The notes: a model not told the origin generated them from the sequence alone. Shown: positions 31,735 through 43,487, counted from the first letter of the stretch. The stretch: 64,000 nucleotides of DNA from Anniella stebbinsi (GCA_029215795.1 JARDYH010000002.1:8859001-8923000), one strand, 5' to 3'. Numbers and translations: made by a program.

Positions 31735-32156
31735 ATAAATGTATGGATGCAAGTTTGCTTAATGTACACATTTTTCTAAACAATTTTCCTAAGGTATTGC
31801 ATTTCCCACATCATTTTCATTAATATATGCATTTTTGCATGCTCTTTCCTCTAAAATTCAAGCACTTACATGTATTTTTGTATGGGTGAACTCTATTGCA
31901 AAACTAGTAGTGTGAATTTCAAAGGATAACTGAATTTTGGCTCTCATGTTGGTTCAGAAGTGCCAAATTAAGTAAGGATCCAATCCAATATATGTTTAGA
32001 CTGGGGAAAAAAAGTCCTACAACTCCCAGCATTCCTCTGTCAGCCATGCTGAGGAGTGTTGGGAGTTGTGTGACTTTTTGTCTGTCTACACATTCATAAG
32101 ATTGTGCCCTTAGTTGGCTTTAAAATGGAAACTAAATTAATGACTCTCCCATCCCT
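31735..32156. mobile_element. TGCATTT-family element with a small nested hairpin
   Basis: TGCATTTTTGCATGCTC and CATGTATTTTTGTATGGG repeats are followed by GGTTCAGAAGTGCC..., and the right end is TCTCCCATCCCTA, an hAT-type terminus. The segment 32012-32085 holds CTACAACTCCCAGCATTCCTC facing GAGTGTTGGGAGTTGTGTG, probably a small inserted MITE. Confidence 0.5.
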
Positions 32157-32746
32157 ACTTTTCACACAAAATATGGATGCCTATCCAAATTCTACCCAGT
32201 TCCATTTCACTTAAAGGGATGAGGCAACAGTACAAAGCTCTCTATGAATTTTATGATTCGTTTCTCTCTTCATTTTTGCTCTTCATCCTATCCCCGATGT
32301 TACTGAAAATATATATGAAGCCATTGGGAGAGGTCATCAGGAAGTCTGGAGCAAGGTGTCACCAGTATGCTAATGACACCCGACTCTATTTTTCTATGAC
32401 ATCTGAATCAGGAGAGGTTGTACACATTCGGAACCGATGCCTCAATGCAGTTAAGGCTTGGATGAGGGCCAATAAACCGAAGCTGAATCCCAATAACACA
32501 GAGACCTTATGAGTTTGCAGTTCCCATGTTCATGAATTGGTCTGTTTACCTTTTCTGGATGGGGTTGTGCTCCCTCTGAAGGAGCAGGTGCATAGTTTGG
32601 GGTGCTCCTGGATCTATCTTTGTCACTGGAAGCCCAGGTGATCTTGGTGGCCCAGAGCACGCTTTACCAACTTTTGTTGGTATGCCAACTATACCCCTTC
32701 CTGAATACTGATAACCTAGCCACAGTGGCCCTTGAAATAGTAACCT

Positions 32747-32975
32747 CATAGAATCATAGAATCATAGAATAGTAGAGTTGGAAGGGCCCTATAAGGCCAT
32801 CGAATCCAACCCCCTTCTCAAGGCAGGAATCCACCTTAAAACACTCCTGAGGGATGGCTGTCGAGCTGCCTCTTGAAGGTCTCTAGTGTGGGAGAGCCCA
32901 CGTCCTCCCTAGGTCATTGATTCCATTATTGTTTTGCTACAAAAGTCAGAAAGGTTTTCCTGATGTCTACTGCAA
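32747..32975 (-). mobile_element. CR1 LINE 3' end inserted in L2
   Basis: It begins with three ATAGAATC-type octamers (complement of the CR1 3' tail), then AGAGTTGGAAGGGCCCTATAAGGCCATCGAATCCAACCCCC, and ends near TTTTCCTGATGTC. This is the canonical CR1 tail order, strongly 5'-truncated. Confidence 0.85.
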
Positions 32976-32989
32976 CACACAGTGGCTGA

Positions 32990-33212
32990 ATTCGGACAAC
33001 ACGATAGTCAATGGTGGGGTAATAATCAACGTCACAGTTGTTCATCTAGGGGGTACTCCCCACACAACATGGTAATAAATAATAAACCGTGGTGTGGATT
33101 AGGATCAGCGCTGAGTTGACTATGGCAGCATTCGGACGACATGATAGTCAAAACAACTGACGATTGTTTTCCCCACACCAGTTGTTTATTGGGTCATCTG
33201 AATTCAGCCTCT
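32990..33212. mobile_element. GAATTC-family MITE
   Basis: Inverted ends GTGGCTGAATTCGGAC and the complement of TCATCTGAATTCAGCC. Inner landmarks are CGATAGTCAATGGTGGGGTAA, GGTACTCCCC, CATGGTAATAAATAAT, ATCAGCGCTGAGTTGACTATG and TGACGATTGTTTTCCCC. Copies at 38733, 48750 and 55256 keep the same order, allowing segment-by-segment comparison. Confidence 0.75.
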
Positions 33213-33300
33213 GTGTTGGGCTGCCCTTGTGCCTGGTTCAGAAACTGCAGCTAGTGCATAATGCACCAGCCAGGGTGCTCACTGGGACACCTAGCGTTGC

Positions 33301-33689
33301 TCACATTAGATTTTTGTAAAAAAGGACTGTATGTGCTCCCTATGAGCTACCACACTGAATTGACATTTTGCGTGCATTTGCCAAATTATACTGATATTTG
33401 CAGACCCAGTTTCCCTAAGTTAAAGCATTCTTATAGGCATCTTTGTACACACTTGTCTGTACTATACATAGTTTTGTATTCATCTCTTGGATGTGTCATT
33501 TTTGATCTCAAATGTAACAAAAGCGTGGCTATCAACATTTAACTGTGTTCCAGTTCCTGTGTGGGTTTGGGTACTGCAGATTTGGTAAGCTCACAGAAAA
33601 ATGCAAACTGAACTGGGGAACCAGGAAGGTTGTAAATCCTGCAGATCTGTCTGCCCGATACCTGAGATCTGTCAGAGAAGCCCTTCTCC
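33301..33689. other. Unassigned DNA between two L2 pieces
   Basis: It carries TGCATTTGCC and TACACAC-type words that weakly recall TGCATTT elements. No gene is seen. Confidence 0.35.
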
Positions 33690-34025
33690 ATTCCCCAAAA
33701 ATATGAAATATATGCTATGGTGGGACATGGGAGAAGGCTTTCTCTGTGGTGGCACCTCAGCTGTGGAATGCCCTCCCCCTGGAGGCCTGACTGGTTCTTC
33801 ATTTCGGCACCAGGTTAAGACATGGCTTTTTAACAAATCCTTTGATAGCTAAATCCACCAGCCTGCACTCTGTCTTGTTTTAACTGGATTTTAACTGTTT
33901 TAACATTTCATATTGGTTTTGTTTTAGAATTGTATATTTATAGTTCTATTTTATCTGTACGCTGCCCTGAGATCCTTGTGATTTAGGGTGGGATAGAAAT
34001 GTTTTAATAAAGAAAGAATAAATAA
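33690..34025 (+). mobile_element. L2-like LINE 3' end
   Basis: It encodes the GEGFLCGGTSAVECPPPGGL (frameshifted AFSVVAPQLWNALPLEA) and HQVKTWLFNKSF blocks. A 3' untranslated region ends CTGCCCTGAGATCCTTGTGATTTAGGGTGGGATAGAAATG...AATAAATAAAT. It probably belongs to the copy starting at 32286. Confidence 0.75.
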
Positions 34026-34624
34026 ATATCTCTAGCCTTGAAGAGAGCTGTACATGCCCCATTGATGGAGTGGCGGTTAGTACACAATTTTGGAAGTGGG
34101 GTGGGTGGTTGCTGATCACTCAGTGGAACCTCGCAAATGCTTGAGCATGGGTCCATGCTCACACCAGAGGTGCCAGACTGGGTCGGGGGGCAGACTTGGG
34201 GGAGTCTGTAGGACTCCCAGACGCAATTGGGCACTCACAACATCCCTTTTCCCCCATAATGCAAACTGAATGAATTTAACTCCCATCCCAGCCATCTCCG
34301 GCATCCCACAGTGGCTGAAAACATGTTTCCATGAAGCAAGCAAGCTATGGAGATCATCCTTGCTTGCTGTGCCCAGCCTGGCAGAATCTGGTAACTGAAA
34401 CTGGGCATGGAAGTTCCACTTCGCTATTAGCGTTAATACCTACTGAAATACCTTTGTCTGTTTCATCTAATTTGGTTTTGTGTTTCTCATTGGACATCTT
34501 ATCAGCATTGGCTTCTGTTTTTGTTGCTGTGCATCATCGTCTTGAATGTTGCAGACCGGTGTTGTTTTTCTGCGAAATGCTTCAGATATTTGTTTTCATC
34601 TGAGTGTGTGTGTGTTTGTGTGTG
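34026..34624. other. Unassigned; shares a block with 47680-47760
   Basis: GGACTCCCAGACGCAATTGGGCACTCACAACATCCC (34212-34247) resembles 47715-47748, indicating an undefined repeat. A GT-rich run lies at 34604-34627. Confidence 0.4.
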
Positions 34625-34705
34625 TGTTTATTGTTAGTCATCCTGAGAGTCTACATGAATGGGAAGACGAGGTAAATATATTTCAGTAAAAATAAAATAG
34701 AATAA
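34625..34705 (+). mobile_element. Possible L2-like LINE 3' tail
   Basis: GTTAGTCATCCTGAGAGTCTACATGAATGGGAAGACGAGGTAAATATATTTCAGTAAAAATAAAATAG follows the plan of an L2 end (GCCCTGAG...GGGCGG.ATAAAT) but is decayed. Confidence 0.4.
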
Positions 34706-34724
34706 GTAATCTTACTTTAAAGCC

Positions 34725-34890
34725 CTCTAGGTTAATGTCCATCACCACACCCCGGGGCAGTAAATCCCATGAGGTGATTGGGCATTGTATGAAGGAGTCC
34801 TTTCATTTGGCTGTTTGGAATCTACCGACAACTGATTTCATTGAGTAAATCCAAGTTCTAGAATGATGGAGGAGGGGGGAGGGGTTTTAA
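34725..34890 (-). mobile_element. Decayed CR1 fragment
   Basis: TGTCCATCACCACACC...GGCAGTAAATCCCATGA and GAAGGAGTCCTTTCATTTG parallel 44417-44500 (GTGGCCATCACTTCAT...GTAGTGAATTCCAT, AAGAAGTCCTTCC). Confidence 0.45.
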
Positions 34891-36240
34891 CACCCTCTTG
34901 ATTCACTCTACATGACGTGAAGAGTTTCATGAACCCCTACCATCTCCTCCCCCTCAGCTGTCCTTTTCCTTCTATTTGGCTTTTTTCTTCTATTCTGCCT
35001 TTTCTTTTCTATTTTGCTTTCTATTTTTCCATTTGCTTTTTGTCCTGTCTTTTGCGTGGCAATGGATCAAATACTTCTGTAGCACAGTAACACACCTTAC
35101 TTTCTGTGATAAGTCTGCTGGCCAGCTGTGTAAAGCATTTATCCGGAGACTGCCTGACTTCAGCTAAATGGGCCTGCCTTTGTTCAAACACGGCCTTGAC
35201 TGCGAGTTCTAATTTGGAAAAAAAAAATTAAAATAAATCTCCCGTCTGCCCAAACATGCACATGTATTTAACACATGATTTAGGAAGTGTAGGAGATGGC
35301 GCAAATGATCAGATTGGGAAAATGGCATTAATGCGTCAGATAAAATGGGAAGCAGGCATTCTGGTGCAGCGCTAGCAACTGTGTGGATATATTTAGCAGA
35401 ATTGACGTGAGTGTATGATAAAAAAGACAAAGAATATTTATCATGGACGGTGAGATGGTTGGTCAACTACCATTGGCTTATTCATTTGTCTCAGGATGTA
35501 GCTTGTTGACGCACTAGTAATTCAGCTAGAACAGTGTAAGTCTTGCATAGGCATTCATGATTGGGTAGGGTGGGTTATATGTGCCCAAATAGTAATTTGG
35601 TCAGCTGAAGTGAGCTACACAGGGCAGGATGCTCTTGCTTCCTACAAGAACTGTGTCTCCTCTTTTTGTCCTGCTATATTTTTTCCTAGTGAATAGAGAC
35701 GGCTTTGTATGGGTTGGAATAGCCCTTAGTTTGTTACAGCAAATGTACAGAGCTGTCAGAGTTGGACACATTATGCCTTCCCCAGCTGAGTGAATCCATC
35801 CCTGCTAGCAGTCCTAGCTGCAGCCCCTGAGGTGGTGCACCTCTATAGCCCCCTGAGGGAAGAGTCTGTCCAGTCTATTCTCCTGAAGGGAAGCTGCCAC
35901 ACAGCAGGGGGCAGACATAAACAATGTCCTTCAGCTTTCTAATCACCCCTGGCTTTAAACCCTATGGACTGGAAAGCTATGTGCTGGTTAGGGAAGTCTG
36001 TCCCAAGTGGTTTAAGGTGTTACTTCAGCCTTCAACCACATGAACACAATTATATTAATTGCAATTAATTAATGCATTGCAAATAATCATGTCACCTCAG
36101 TAAGTATGCCAAATTTCAGGTGGATATTTATTTATTACTTATACATTATTTTAATCTATCTATCAGGATAGAACCCTCTAGGTTTCACAGACTTGGTGCT
36201 ATGGCACAGACAGACAGATATTCTGTCTTGTTGTTATAGA
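34891..36240. other. Long unique non-coding stretch
   Basis: No gene, RNA or clear repeat is seen. It includes a pyrimidine-rich part (34940-35045) whose 63-codon frame is low complexity. Confidence 0.45.
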
Positions 36241-36348
36241 TAAAATCTATTTATTTTATTTTTTATTTATTTTATTTATTGCATTATTATACCACCCCAT
36301 AGCCGAAGCTCTCTGGGCGGTTCACAAAAATTAAAACCATTTAAAATC
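36241..36348 (-). mobile_element. L2-like LINE tail only (LINE-B)
   Basis: TTTATT-repeats precede TATACCACCCCATAGCCGAAGCTCTCTGGGCGGTTCAC, the complement of the LINE-B 3' end. No more than about 110 bp of the LINE is present. Confidence 0.8.
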
Positions 36349-36669
36349 TAGGGGCATTGTCATAGCCACACCATAGGCTATCCAGGGGGAGATGGTCATC
36401 ATAGGATCACAGCCAGGGAAAAGAGTTTGCAGGTCTAGATTTCAGGAGGAATCATTTTCTGGAGAAAGGCAAGGCAAGATCAGATTTCATTGAGGCAGAA
36501 CTGGAGACATGAACACCTGAGTAAACAGGCAGGAGAGGGGCAAACAGGAAAAAATAGTGAGCATAAGCAGGACCAGACTCAAAAAAGAAAATCCAGAAGA
36601 AGAGAAATGTCTACCAAACTGCCTCTACACCAGAGGTTTAAAGCTCTTTCAAGTCTCATTAAAATTTTT
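36349..36669. other. Unassigned non-coding DNA
   Basis: No gene or repeat match is recognised. Confidence 0.4.
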
Positions 36670-36969
36670 ACATCTACATGAGCAGAGTGCAAATCGGGAG
36701 TTGAGGCGCGTTATCTATCCGATTATGCGCATTATGGAATGCGCGTTAAATAGCAAGTTTTATTTTGCTGCGGGCCGTTAAAGCGCATTTTGACTATGTG
36801 AACAAGCGATTCTCCGCATTAACTACTTCTAAAGTGCATTTCAAACAACCGGGAAGGCCACCAGTTGTGCGCTCAATTACCTCCTGCGTACAGTCATTTA
36901 ACCATAAAGCGCTTCCGAGAAGATGCGCATAATCGGAGAACCAGGCGTCAAACCGAATTCTTGTAGAGG
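36670..36969 (-). mobile_element. GCGC-family inverted-repeat element
   Basis: It is the reverse-oriented partner of 1379-1663. Ends are ACATCTACATGAGCAG and GAATTCTTGTAGAGG. Inside are GGCGCGTTATC, TTATGCGCATTATGG, TGCGCGTTAAATAG, AAAGCGCATTTTGACTATGTG, GATTCTCCGCATTAAC, TAAAGCGCTTCC and ATGCGCATAATCGGAGA. Confidence 0.6.
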
Positions 36970-38732
36970 GGGGTCTGGTGCATAAATACTTTCCCCCTCC
37001 AATTTCATCAGAACTGCTCTTAGAGTTTGGTTTTCTCATTTATTTAATATTTGAAATCAGATAAATAGCCTGGAGGTTTTGCACTGAACTCTCTTCAGAA
37101 CAGGCATGGAGTTATGGGGGATCATAGTTTATGAGGTGTTCAATATTGAACCAAAAGCCGAACGATGCACACTGAAATCCTTTGAGAATGGGCTTGTCTT
37201 CTCTACACCTCCGCATGGGTTTGAGTGCTCCCTGCCTCTCTCCCAAGTCCTCGAAGAACATGCAGAGTGCTTGGGAGAGACATGGAGATCACTTTCACTT
37301 GCACAGCAACCTGGAAAAAGCAAAGAAACTAGAGTAAAAGGCTTGTGCTGTCTTTAATTTCCCCCAAGCCACAGTAGAAGTAGAACATGGAAGAGGGTGT
37401 GTGTACTGCATGCTGTCATTCTCACCCAGGGGCTGGGGGCACTTACCCCTGGCAAGCCAGGGAGTGGCTTTGAGGACATCTGCCTTGTAGACTGGTGACC
37501 ACTGTAGATTGGAATTAATTAATGTTTCCAAAACCATTTGAGATCCTTCAGATCTACATGAGGGCCAAGTAACCATATTACTTTCATAACATTTTAATCA
37601 TACTCATATCCCAAATGAATATACTTTTGACAGTGCTATGCCAAAGGTAGGCAGTTCTGTCCTCCTACGCCTGTTATTGACCAAGGCAACTGCACATGGC
37701 TGGCAGCGGACACATCCATGCTATGTAACCTTGAGCATGTAATTAATGTAAACTGTAATTAATAAAGCTTGCCTTGACCTTTCCCTCCATGCAAACTAAG
37801 CACTGATAGAGGTAAAGCCGGGGGGATTTGTCTGCCAAGTTCACAGCTGGTACATGGATGTAGGCTCCCCAAGGATATATGCAGTTACGGCAATGGGAAA
37901 AATGTGCTGGTAAATTCTCTATGATCCATCGTCTGATTCAGAGATGAATAGATTAACCTTTTTTTCTCCCAAAATAAACTCAATTGGTTGTCATGCTGTT
38001 GTCCACGATGAATATGATTTTTTTTTTTTTTAAGGAATCCTAGAGTTTGAAAGAAAATAATAACCAGCTGAAAACACAAGTTTGGATTCTGTGGCTGAAG
38101 GGAAGGAAGCCGTATGAAAATTGTATAATAACTAAAGGTGTGAATTATGGCTGCTATAATGTTGTTTATTATATTTTATTACAGCATATTCTGATTTGAA
38201 ACAGGTGGAGTCCTGTAAATATGAAATATTATATGCTGATTAATATATAAAATAATATACAGTGGACAACGTTGGAATACTACTACTAAATAATACAGAT
38301 GGGAATGTGTTCATGAGTGTATCTCTGTATGTGGACCAATTTATTTTTAAACAATTGGTTATACTTTAAGAGAATATATATGTTTGAGATATTGTAAAAT
38401 ATTATACAGAGGACAATGTTTGGAATTGTATCTGTAACACTTATGTGCATATAATGAGTTATAAATTGTATGAACACTGTTGTTCATTGATAAAGATAAA
38501 CACAATTGTGGATTTATTAATTTTTTGGAGTCCTTTGTAATTGTAAGTGGTTGGGTGCTAGGCACCTGTCTGATATAGTATTACAACCACTGCCTCTTTT
38601 CCGGTGAATTGATGCTACAGCAGCATAATTATCACTCCGAAGGGTATCAACTTACAAGGTATTCTAATGTTGCCAGAATCAGCTCCAGATACTCGAGGGT
38701 CCAGACAATGAAAGAATGTAACAAAACATTGG
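36970..38732. other. Long, mostly unique DNA
   Basis: No gene is seen. A pair of related segments (about 38252-38281 AATAATATACAGTGGACAACGTTGGAAT and 38398-38426 ATATTATACAGAGGACAATGTTTGGAAT, 145 bp apart) indicates a small tandem duplication. An 84-codon frame at 37106 has no recognisable domain. Confidence 0.45.
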
Positions 38733-38962
38733 CTGCATTCAGACAACACGATAGTCATTGGTGGGGGTAATAATCAACTTTACAGTTGTTCAGTTGTTAT
38801 TACCACACAACATGGTAATAAATAATCAACCGTAGTGTGGATTAGGATCAGCGCTGAGTTGACTATGGCAGCATTCGGATGACATGATAGTCAATACAAC
38901 TGATTATTGTTCCCCACCACCACCACCAGTTGATTATTGTGTTGTCCAAATGCAGCCAATGT
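38733..38962. mobile_element. GAATTC-family MITE
   Basis: Ends are TTGGCTGCATTCAGACAACACG and the complement of TTGTCCAAATGCAGCCAA. Internal order is the same as at 32990. The part after ACAGTTGTTCA differs slightly (AGTTGTTATTACC), probably a short rearrangement. Confidence 0.75.
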
Positions 38963-39078
38963 CTTTTGGGATCCCAACCTGTTACAGTACTCAGATAAAT
39001 GCCTCTGAAACTTGAAAAACAGGACTTGAAGATTTATTCTCTTTCTCTGGAAGAAAGTTGGCAAACAATCTCACCTTC

Positions 39079-40135
39079 AGGTATACACTGATGGGATCTG
39101 AGCTAGCAAGGAAAAGATCTTGGGCTTGCGATGGACAGGTCAAGGAAAATGTCAACCCAGTGTGCAGCTACTTTGAAAAAAGGCAACCTCTACGTTAGTC
39201 AAAATTAGGGAAGGATTTGAGAATAAAATTGTTAATATCATACTACCCTTATACAAATCTATGGTGCTTAGAATTAGGAATGTCCATTGACAGAAAAATT
39301 GGCCCTTTTGGTCTGTTATTTGTACTAATTGCTTTATACAAATTACACCCCCACCCCCAGAAATCCACAAGCTGGTCTGACTCAATGCAGATGGGCCAGT
39401 TTGCAGAAAAGAAAGCCAAAGTCTGGAGTCGGGGAGAGCTGACTAAAATTAGATGAGCTTCACCCCCCAGATGGATTCCTCCAACATCCTCACTTAGAAT
39501 ACCATGTACAGTTATGTTCACTGCATCTAAAAAAAAAGATTTTGTAGAGCTGGGAAAAGTACAGAAAAGGGCAGTTGATCTAGGAGCTGAATCAGCTCCC
39601 CTATGAGGAAAGGTTAAACCATCTGGGATTCTTTAGCTTAGAAAAAAAAGGGAAGTAAAGAGAGAAATTATAGAGATACACAAAATTATGCATGGTGTGA
39701 AGAAAGTGGACAGGGTGACATTTTTCTCCCTCTGTCAAAATATTGGAACCCGGGGTCATCCCATGACGCTGATTGCTGGAAGATTCAGGACAGATAAAGG
39801 GAAGTACTTTTTCGTACAGCATGTAGTTAAACTATGGATTTCACTTCCAAAAAACGTAGTGATGGCCACCAAATTGAAGGGCTTTAAAAGAAGATTGGAC
39901 AAATTCATTGAGGAGAAGGCTATTGAGGGCTACTAGTCCTGATGACTATTTGCTACCTCCAGCATCAGAAAAGTATGTCTATGTTCACTTGTTGCTGGGA
40001 AACATGGCAGGAGGGTGCTGTTGCATTCATATCCTGCTTGTGGGTTTCTGGACGTCTGGCTGGCCACGGCCATTGTGTGAATAGAATGGTGGTCTGGATG
40101 GACCCTTGGTCTGATCCAGCATGTCTCAGCTAATG
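39079..40135 (+). mobile_element. CR1 LINE, C-terminal half and 3' end
   Basis: The first part (39079-39266) gives KEN.STQCAATLKKGNLYVS and RKGLRIKLLIS...LYKSMVL, the CR1 region after the RT palm. It resumes at 39501 (CR1 PHLEYHVQLCSLHLKK). The C-terminal frame 39688-39936 reads KVDRVTFFSLCQN, TRGHPMTLIAGRFRTDKGK, FVQHVVKLWISLPKNVV and FKRRLDKFIEEKAIEGY-stop. The 3' untranslated region ends GGTCTGGATGGACCCTTGGTCTGATCCAGCATG...ATGTTCTTG. An hAT-like element interrupts it. Confidence 0.88.
39275..39492. mobile_element. 218-bp hAT-like MITE inside CR1
   Basis: It is flanked by a perfect 8-bp duplication CTTAGAAT (39267-39274 and 39493-39500). Removing it restores the continuous CR1 sequence. 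Ends are TAGGAATGTCC on the left and the complement of GGAACATCCTCA-like DNA on the right. There is no coding capacity. Confidence 0.8.
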
Positions 40136-41589
40136 TTCTTGCCTTCTTCCTCTGTATATGGAGGTTCCATTTACTGCACAGGGATAATATTTATTAATAG
40201 ACTGCTCCATTTCCATTAATGTGTGTGATCTCTTTTTAAAAGCCAGGTAAGAAGATAATTCAGTCAACATCACCAGAACAGACAAGGCCAGGAAAGCTTT
40301 GAAGGTGGATTATTGGTGGCTTCTCTGGGGTATTCTTGAGTTTTTGTGTCAGAATTCATTGATTTTCCTTGTACGACAAACTCTTGAAGGCTGCAACATT
40401 TGTGACCCAACTTTCACTAACAAGGGTAATGAGCTACATTGGTCTGTGAGATGTATCTTTCCAAACTTCAGGGAGGATCTCAAATGAATGAATGATCCTC
40501 CATATAAAATAATCCTATGGATTTAGAAATCTAGCATGTTGGGGAATGGTACAGTTTAAACCACATATGTGCTCTATGCCATTACCAAGGCTGCAAGATT
40601 GGGTGTTGTTGTTGTTTTTTCAGAATTAATGTCTTTGTTTGCTTACTTGTTTGCCTGAGGTTCTGTACCAGATGTTTCACTGAATAAACCAAGTATTTTG
40701 AGTCAGGGATGGGGAACGGGATGAATGTATGGATTTTTTTTCCAGTTGTTCCCATTCTCTCATCTTCCAAGCTCCACCACCAGATACTCTTACTGGTGAT
40801 AATAATACTCGTGGGGAAGAAGGGACGACCCGGGAGCGGCGGCCACACTGGCCTCACTCCTCGGAATGGTCCCGAGACCATGGAAAAATCAAGAAATCCG
40901 CAGTCCCAGATATCCCGGGGAAAGTCCCTAGGTAAGCCTCCTCATAACCCATTTGGATCACCAATCTGCAAACTTGGGAACCAACGCCATGAGTAATTTT
41001 TATCCTTCATGAGGTAGCAAGCCATTATTTGAGCAGCACTATGCTTTCAAAATGCCCTGTTCATCATTTTGGTCCAAGTCTATAACCTGGTATTACAAAT
41101 CAGGCTGGTAACATTAAGGGTCATGTAAGGACAACATCCCCCCTGCCTGGCTACTGCTCCCTTGAAAGATAGCAATTATGACACACAATACATCTGTTCT
41201 TTGCTACTTTGAAAGAGGATTATCTCCTCCTTTGTCTTCTCTGCTCTGATGGAGAAGCACAGACCAATCTCAATACATTTGCAAAATGGCCCAATTGTGA
41301 GGGAATGGGTAATGTCTATGGCAAAGGATTATCAGTTGCATGCCTCAATGACTAGCCAATTCCTGACTTTTCAAATGGAGAAGTGGGGATAAAAGAATGG
41401 AATTGTACAAATCCAAATAAAAATAATGGCTCTTGCATGCCTTTTTAATACCAATTGATGTTCTGAATGGCATTTTCTAATGAGAAAGTGCATGGCAAGA
41501 GAGTTTATTCTTTTCCCCAATCTGGGAAGCATTCAAAACTTATATCCTTGAACACATCTGGGGCAGAGTCAGAACAGAGAGAGTGAAAT
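40136..41589. other. Mostly unassigned DNA with CTACACC-family fragment
   Basis: The segment 40790-40935 (GGTCCCGAGACCATGGAAAAATC, AGTCCCAGATATCCCGGGGAAAG) matches inner parts of the element at 53204-53714. The rest shows no gene. Confidence 0.4.
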
Positions 41590-41755
41590 TCATCAGTTAT
41601 GAGCTAATCTACACCTACTGCTCTTTCGCAATGGAAAAAGCATGCTGCCGCAAGTTCCCCACTTCCACGATTGCCGCTCACTGAGCACACACAAGGGAAG
41701 TTTTCCGCAATGTCAGGAATCCCATTGCGGGAGGATGTGTGTTCCCTGATGGTGC
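41590..41755. other. Possible MITE half flanking an L2
   Basis: GAGCTAATCTACACC (41600-41614) resembles CTACACC-family ends. GGTGTAGACACGGCC at 42679-42693 could be the facing end, with the L2 copy at 41756-42175 inserted between. This is a tentative reading. Confidence 0.35.
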
Positions 41756-42175
41756 TTCTGCGTGTGGATCGGGAGATCACTACGTTCAACATTTAAGGTC
41801 CTCCTCCAAGTACCTACTCCGAGGGATGCTCGGAGGTTGGCAACAAGGGAGAGGGCCTTCTCTGTGGTGGCCCCCAAATTGTGGAATGATCTCCCCGATG
41901 AGGCCCACCTGGCGACAACTTTGTTATCTTTTCGGCGCCAGGTCAAGACTTTCCTCTTCTCTCAGGCATTTAGCAATATCTGATGAGCCTGGATCTGTTT
42001 TTGTATTTAGGCTTACAGATTTTAAGTTATTATAGTGATTTTAAGTGTAAGTACATATTGTATGTTTTTGCAGTTTTAATTTTGTATATTGTATTTAAAT
42101 ATTTTAATCTTATGTAAACCGCCCAGGGAGCTTCGGCTATGGGGCGGTATACAAATGTAATAAATGATAATAAGT
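41756..42175 (+). mobile_element. L2-like LINE 3' part (LINE-B)
   Basis: The frame 41762-41983 encodes STFKVLLQVPTPRDARRLA, TRERAFSVVAPKLWNDLPDE and FRRQVKTFLFSQAFSNI-stop, the undamaged L2 C-terminus. The LINE-B end TAAACCGCCCAGGGAGCTTCGGC..ATGGGGCGGTATACAAATG and AATAA repeats follow. 5'-truncated, apparently young. Confidence 0.87.
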
Positions 42176-43450
42176 GGGTGGAGCTAGGCAGATGACATGG
42201 CTATGGGGCATTTTCATGAATTGAGAGGGATGTGCATGAACAGAAAATCATAGCTACACATGGGGTGGATAGCAGGTCCGGCGAATATGTGATGTTCTGC
42301 AGAGATGTTTGTGTTAAAAAAAAAAGTACACACGGTGGGCGCCAAAACACGCCAATAACCAATCAGAAATGTGCCAAAAATGGTGGATGGGTCCACTCCT
42401 GAAACCTCAGAAGCCACTGGACATTCCCCTGACAGCGGGTTGGCTGTTTCCTGAGCCAGGAACTCATGCTGAACAGCAACATCTTTGCGAAGGTGGGGCA
42501 CACCAACTGCGGATTTCTGGATTATAGCAAGAGAGCTGGAAAAAAAATATATGACAAAAGCAGTCAGTGATATTCCTGAATAACTGAGGAGGGGTCGCCC
42601 TGAGATCACAGCAGGATCAGCTCTGCATCATGTAGACTGGTAGGGACGGCTTTTATATTATCCTGGAATAAACGGCTGGTGTAGACACGGCCTATGTAAC
42701 AGAACGTTGAAAGCACTGAAATTAGTCTGAGGGCCAGTTTCAAGGACACAATTCCTAGTATCAATTCTGAAAACCTATTCTAAGGGCCTTTTTTTTCTTT
42801 TTCGTTTTTGTACAAAGAATTACTCTAGTGAATGAATTTCTTAACTAGATATGTTTAGTGCTGGAGTGCATGTTCCCCTCCAAATAAAGCACTACATTTA
42901 CAGAAGAGTCTCTTCACCTGCATTGTTCTCTGAATTCAACAACCAGCACAGGTCCCAGGAACACTGTATGGTAGTGCTTGATACGTTTTCAGTAGCAAGC
43001 AATTTTTTTTTCTCATTCCGGTAGACCTGTGGTGAATAATGTGGACCTCCATCTATGTTGGAGATTTTAAAAATTTAATTAAGGGACTCACAGTCATGAG
43101 TCTCCTGTTAAGATCACTCAGGAAAAAAACACATTCCACCATGTTAAAGGGGCAATTGGGGGGTGATCATTCTAATATTCATAAAATCGAAAATGTTTCA
43201 CCAATCTTCCTGAAATTTACACGTGCCAGAAAGAAATGTTGGTTTTACATAACCTGAAAATTTCAATAAGATTTGGTGAAAGATTGAGGGACAGAGGGCA
43301 GTTTAAAGTCGAAAAGGAAGGAAAGCTCTCAGGCTCACTTTGGTATTTGAGACAGGGGTGGCAATAGTTTTGTCGAGGTCTCTTTACGAATTGATAGGTT
43401 AAATAACATTCCCACAATGTCTTCCCTCTAAGGAATGCCTGCGGAGTAGC

Positions 43451-43451
<1 letters not shown>
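42176..43451. other. Unassigned non-coding DNA
   Basis: No gene is seen. GC-richer, possibly element-derived, from 42176 to 42693 (see the entry at 41590). The rest looks unique. Confidence 0.4.

Positions 43452-43484
<33 letters not shown>
43452..43484. repeat. (CT)n microsatellite
   Basis: A pure CT run followed by a CCCTCCCCCC tract. Confidence 0.95.

Positions 43485-43487
<3 letters not shown>

Larger units (their letters stand above)
32286..33300 (+). mobile_element. L2-like LINE, 5' piece of a split copy
   Basis: It encodes LSPMLLKIYMKPLGEVI and a mutated RT motif YANDTRLYFSM (32366-32377, Asp to Asn). RANKPKLNPNNTETL follows in frame. After 32520 frames break. The LINE stops at 32746 and resumes at 33213 (LVQKLQLVHNAPARVLTGTP-like). 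The gap is filled by a CR1 end and a GAATTC-family element. Confidence 0.75.

Noticed and set aside
41604..41792. Minus-strand frame near the L2 copy
   Set aside because: It overlaps the antisense of a possible MITE and of L2 coding sequence; no independent support.
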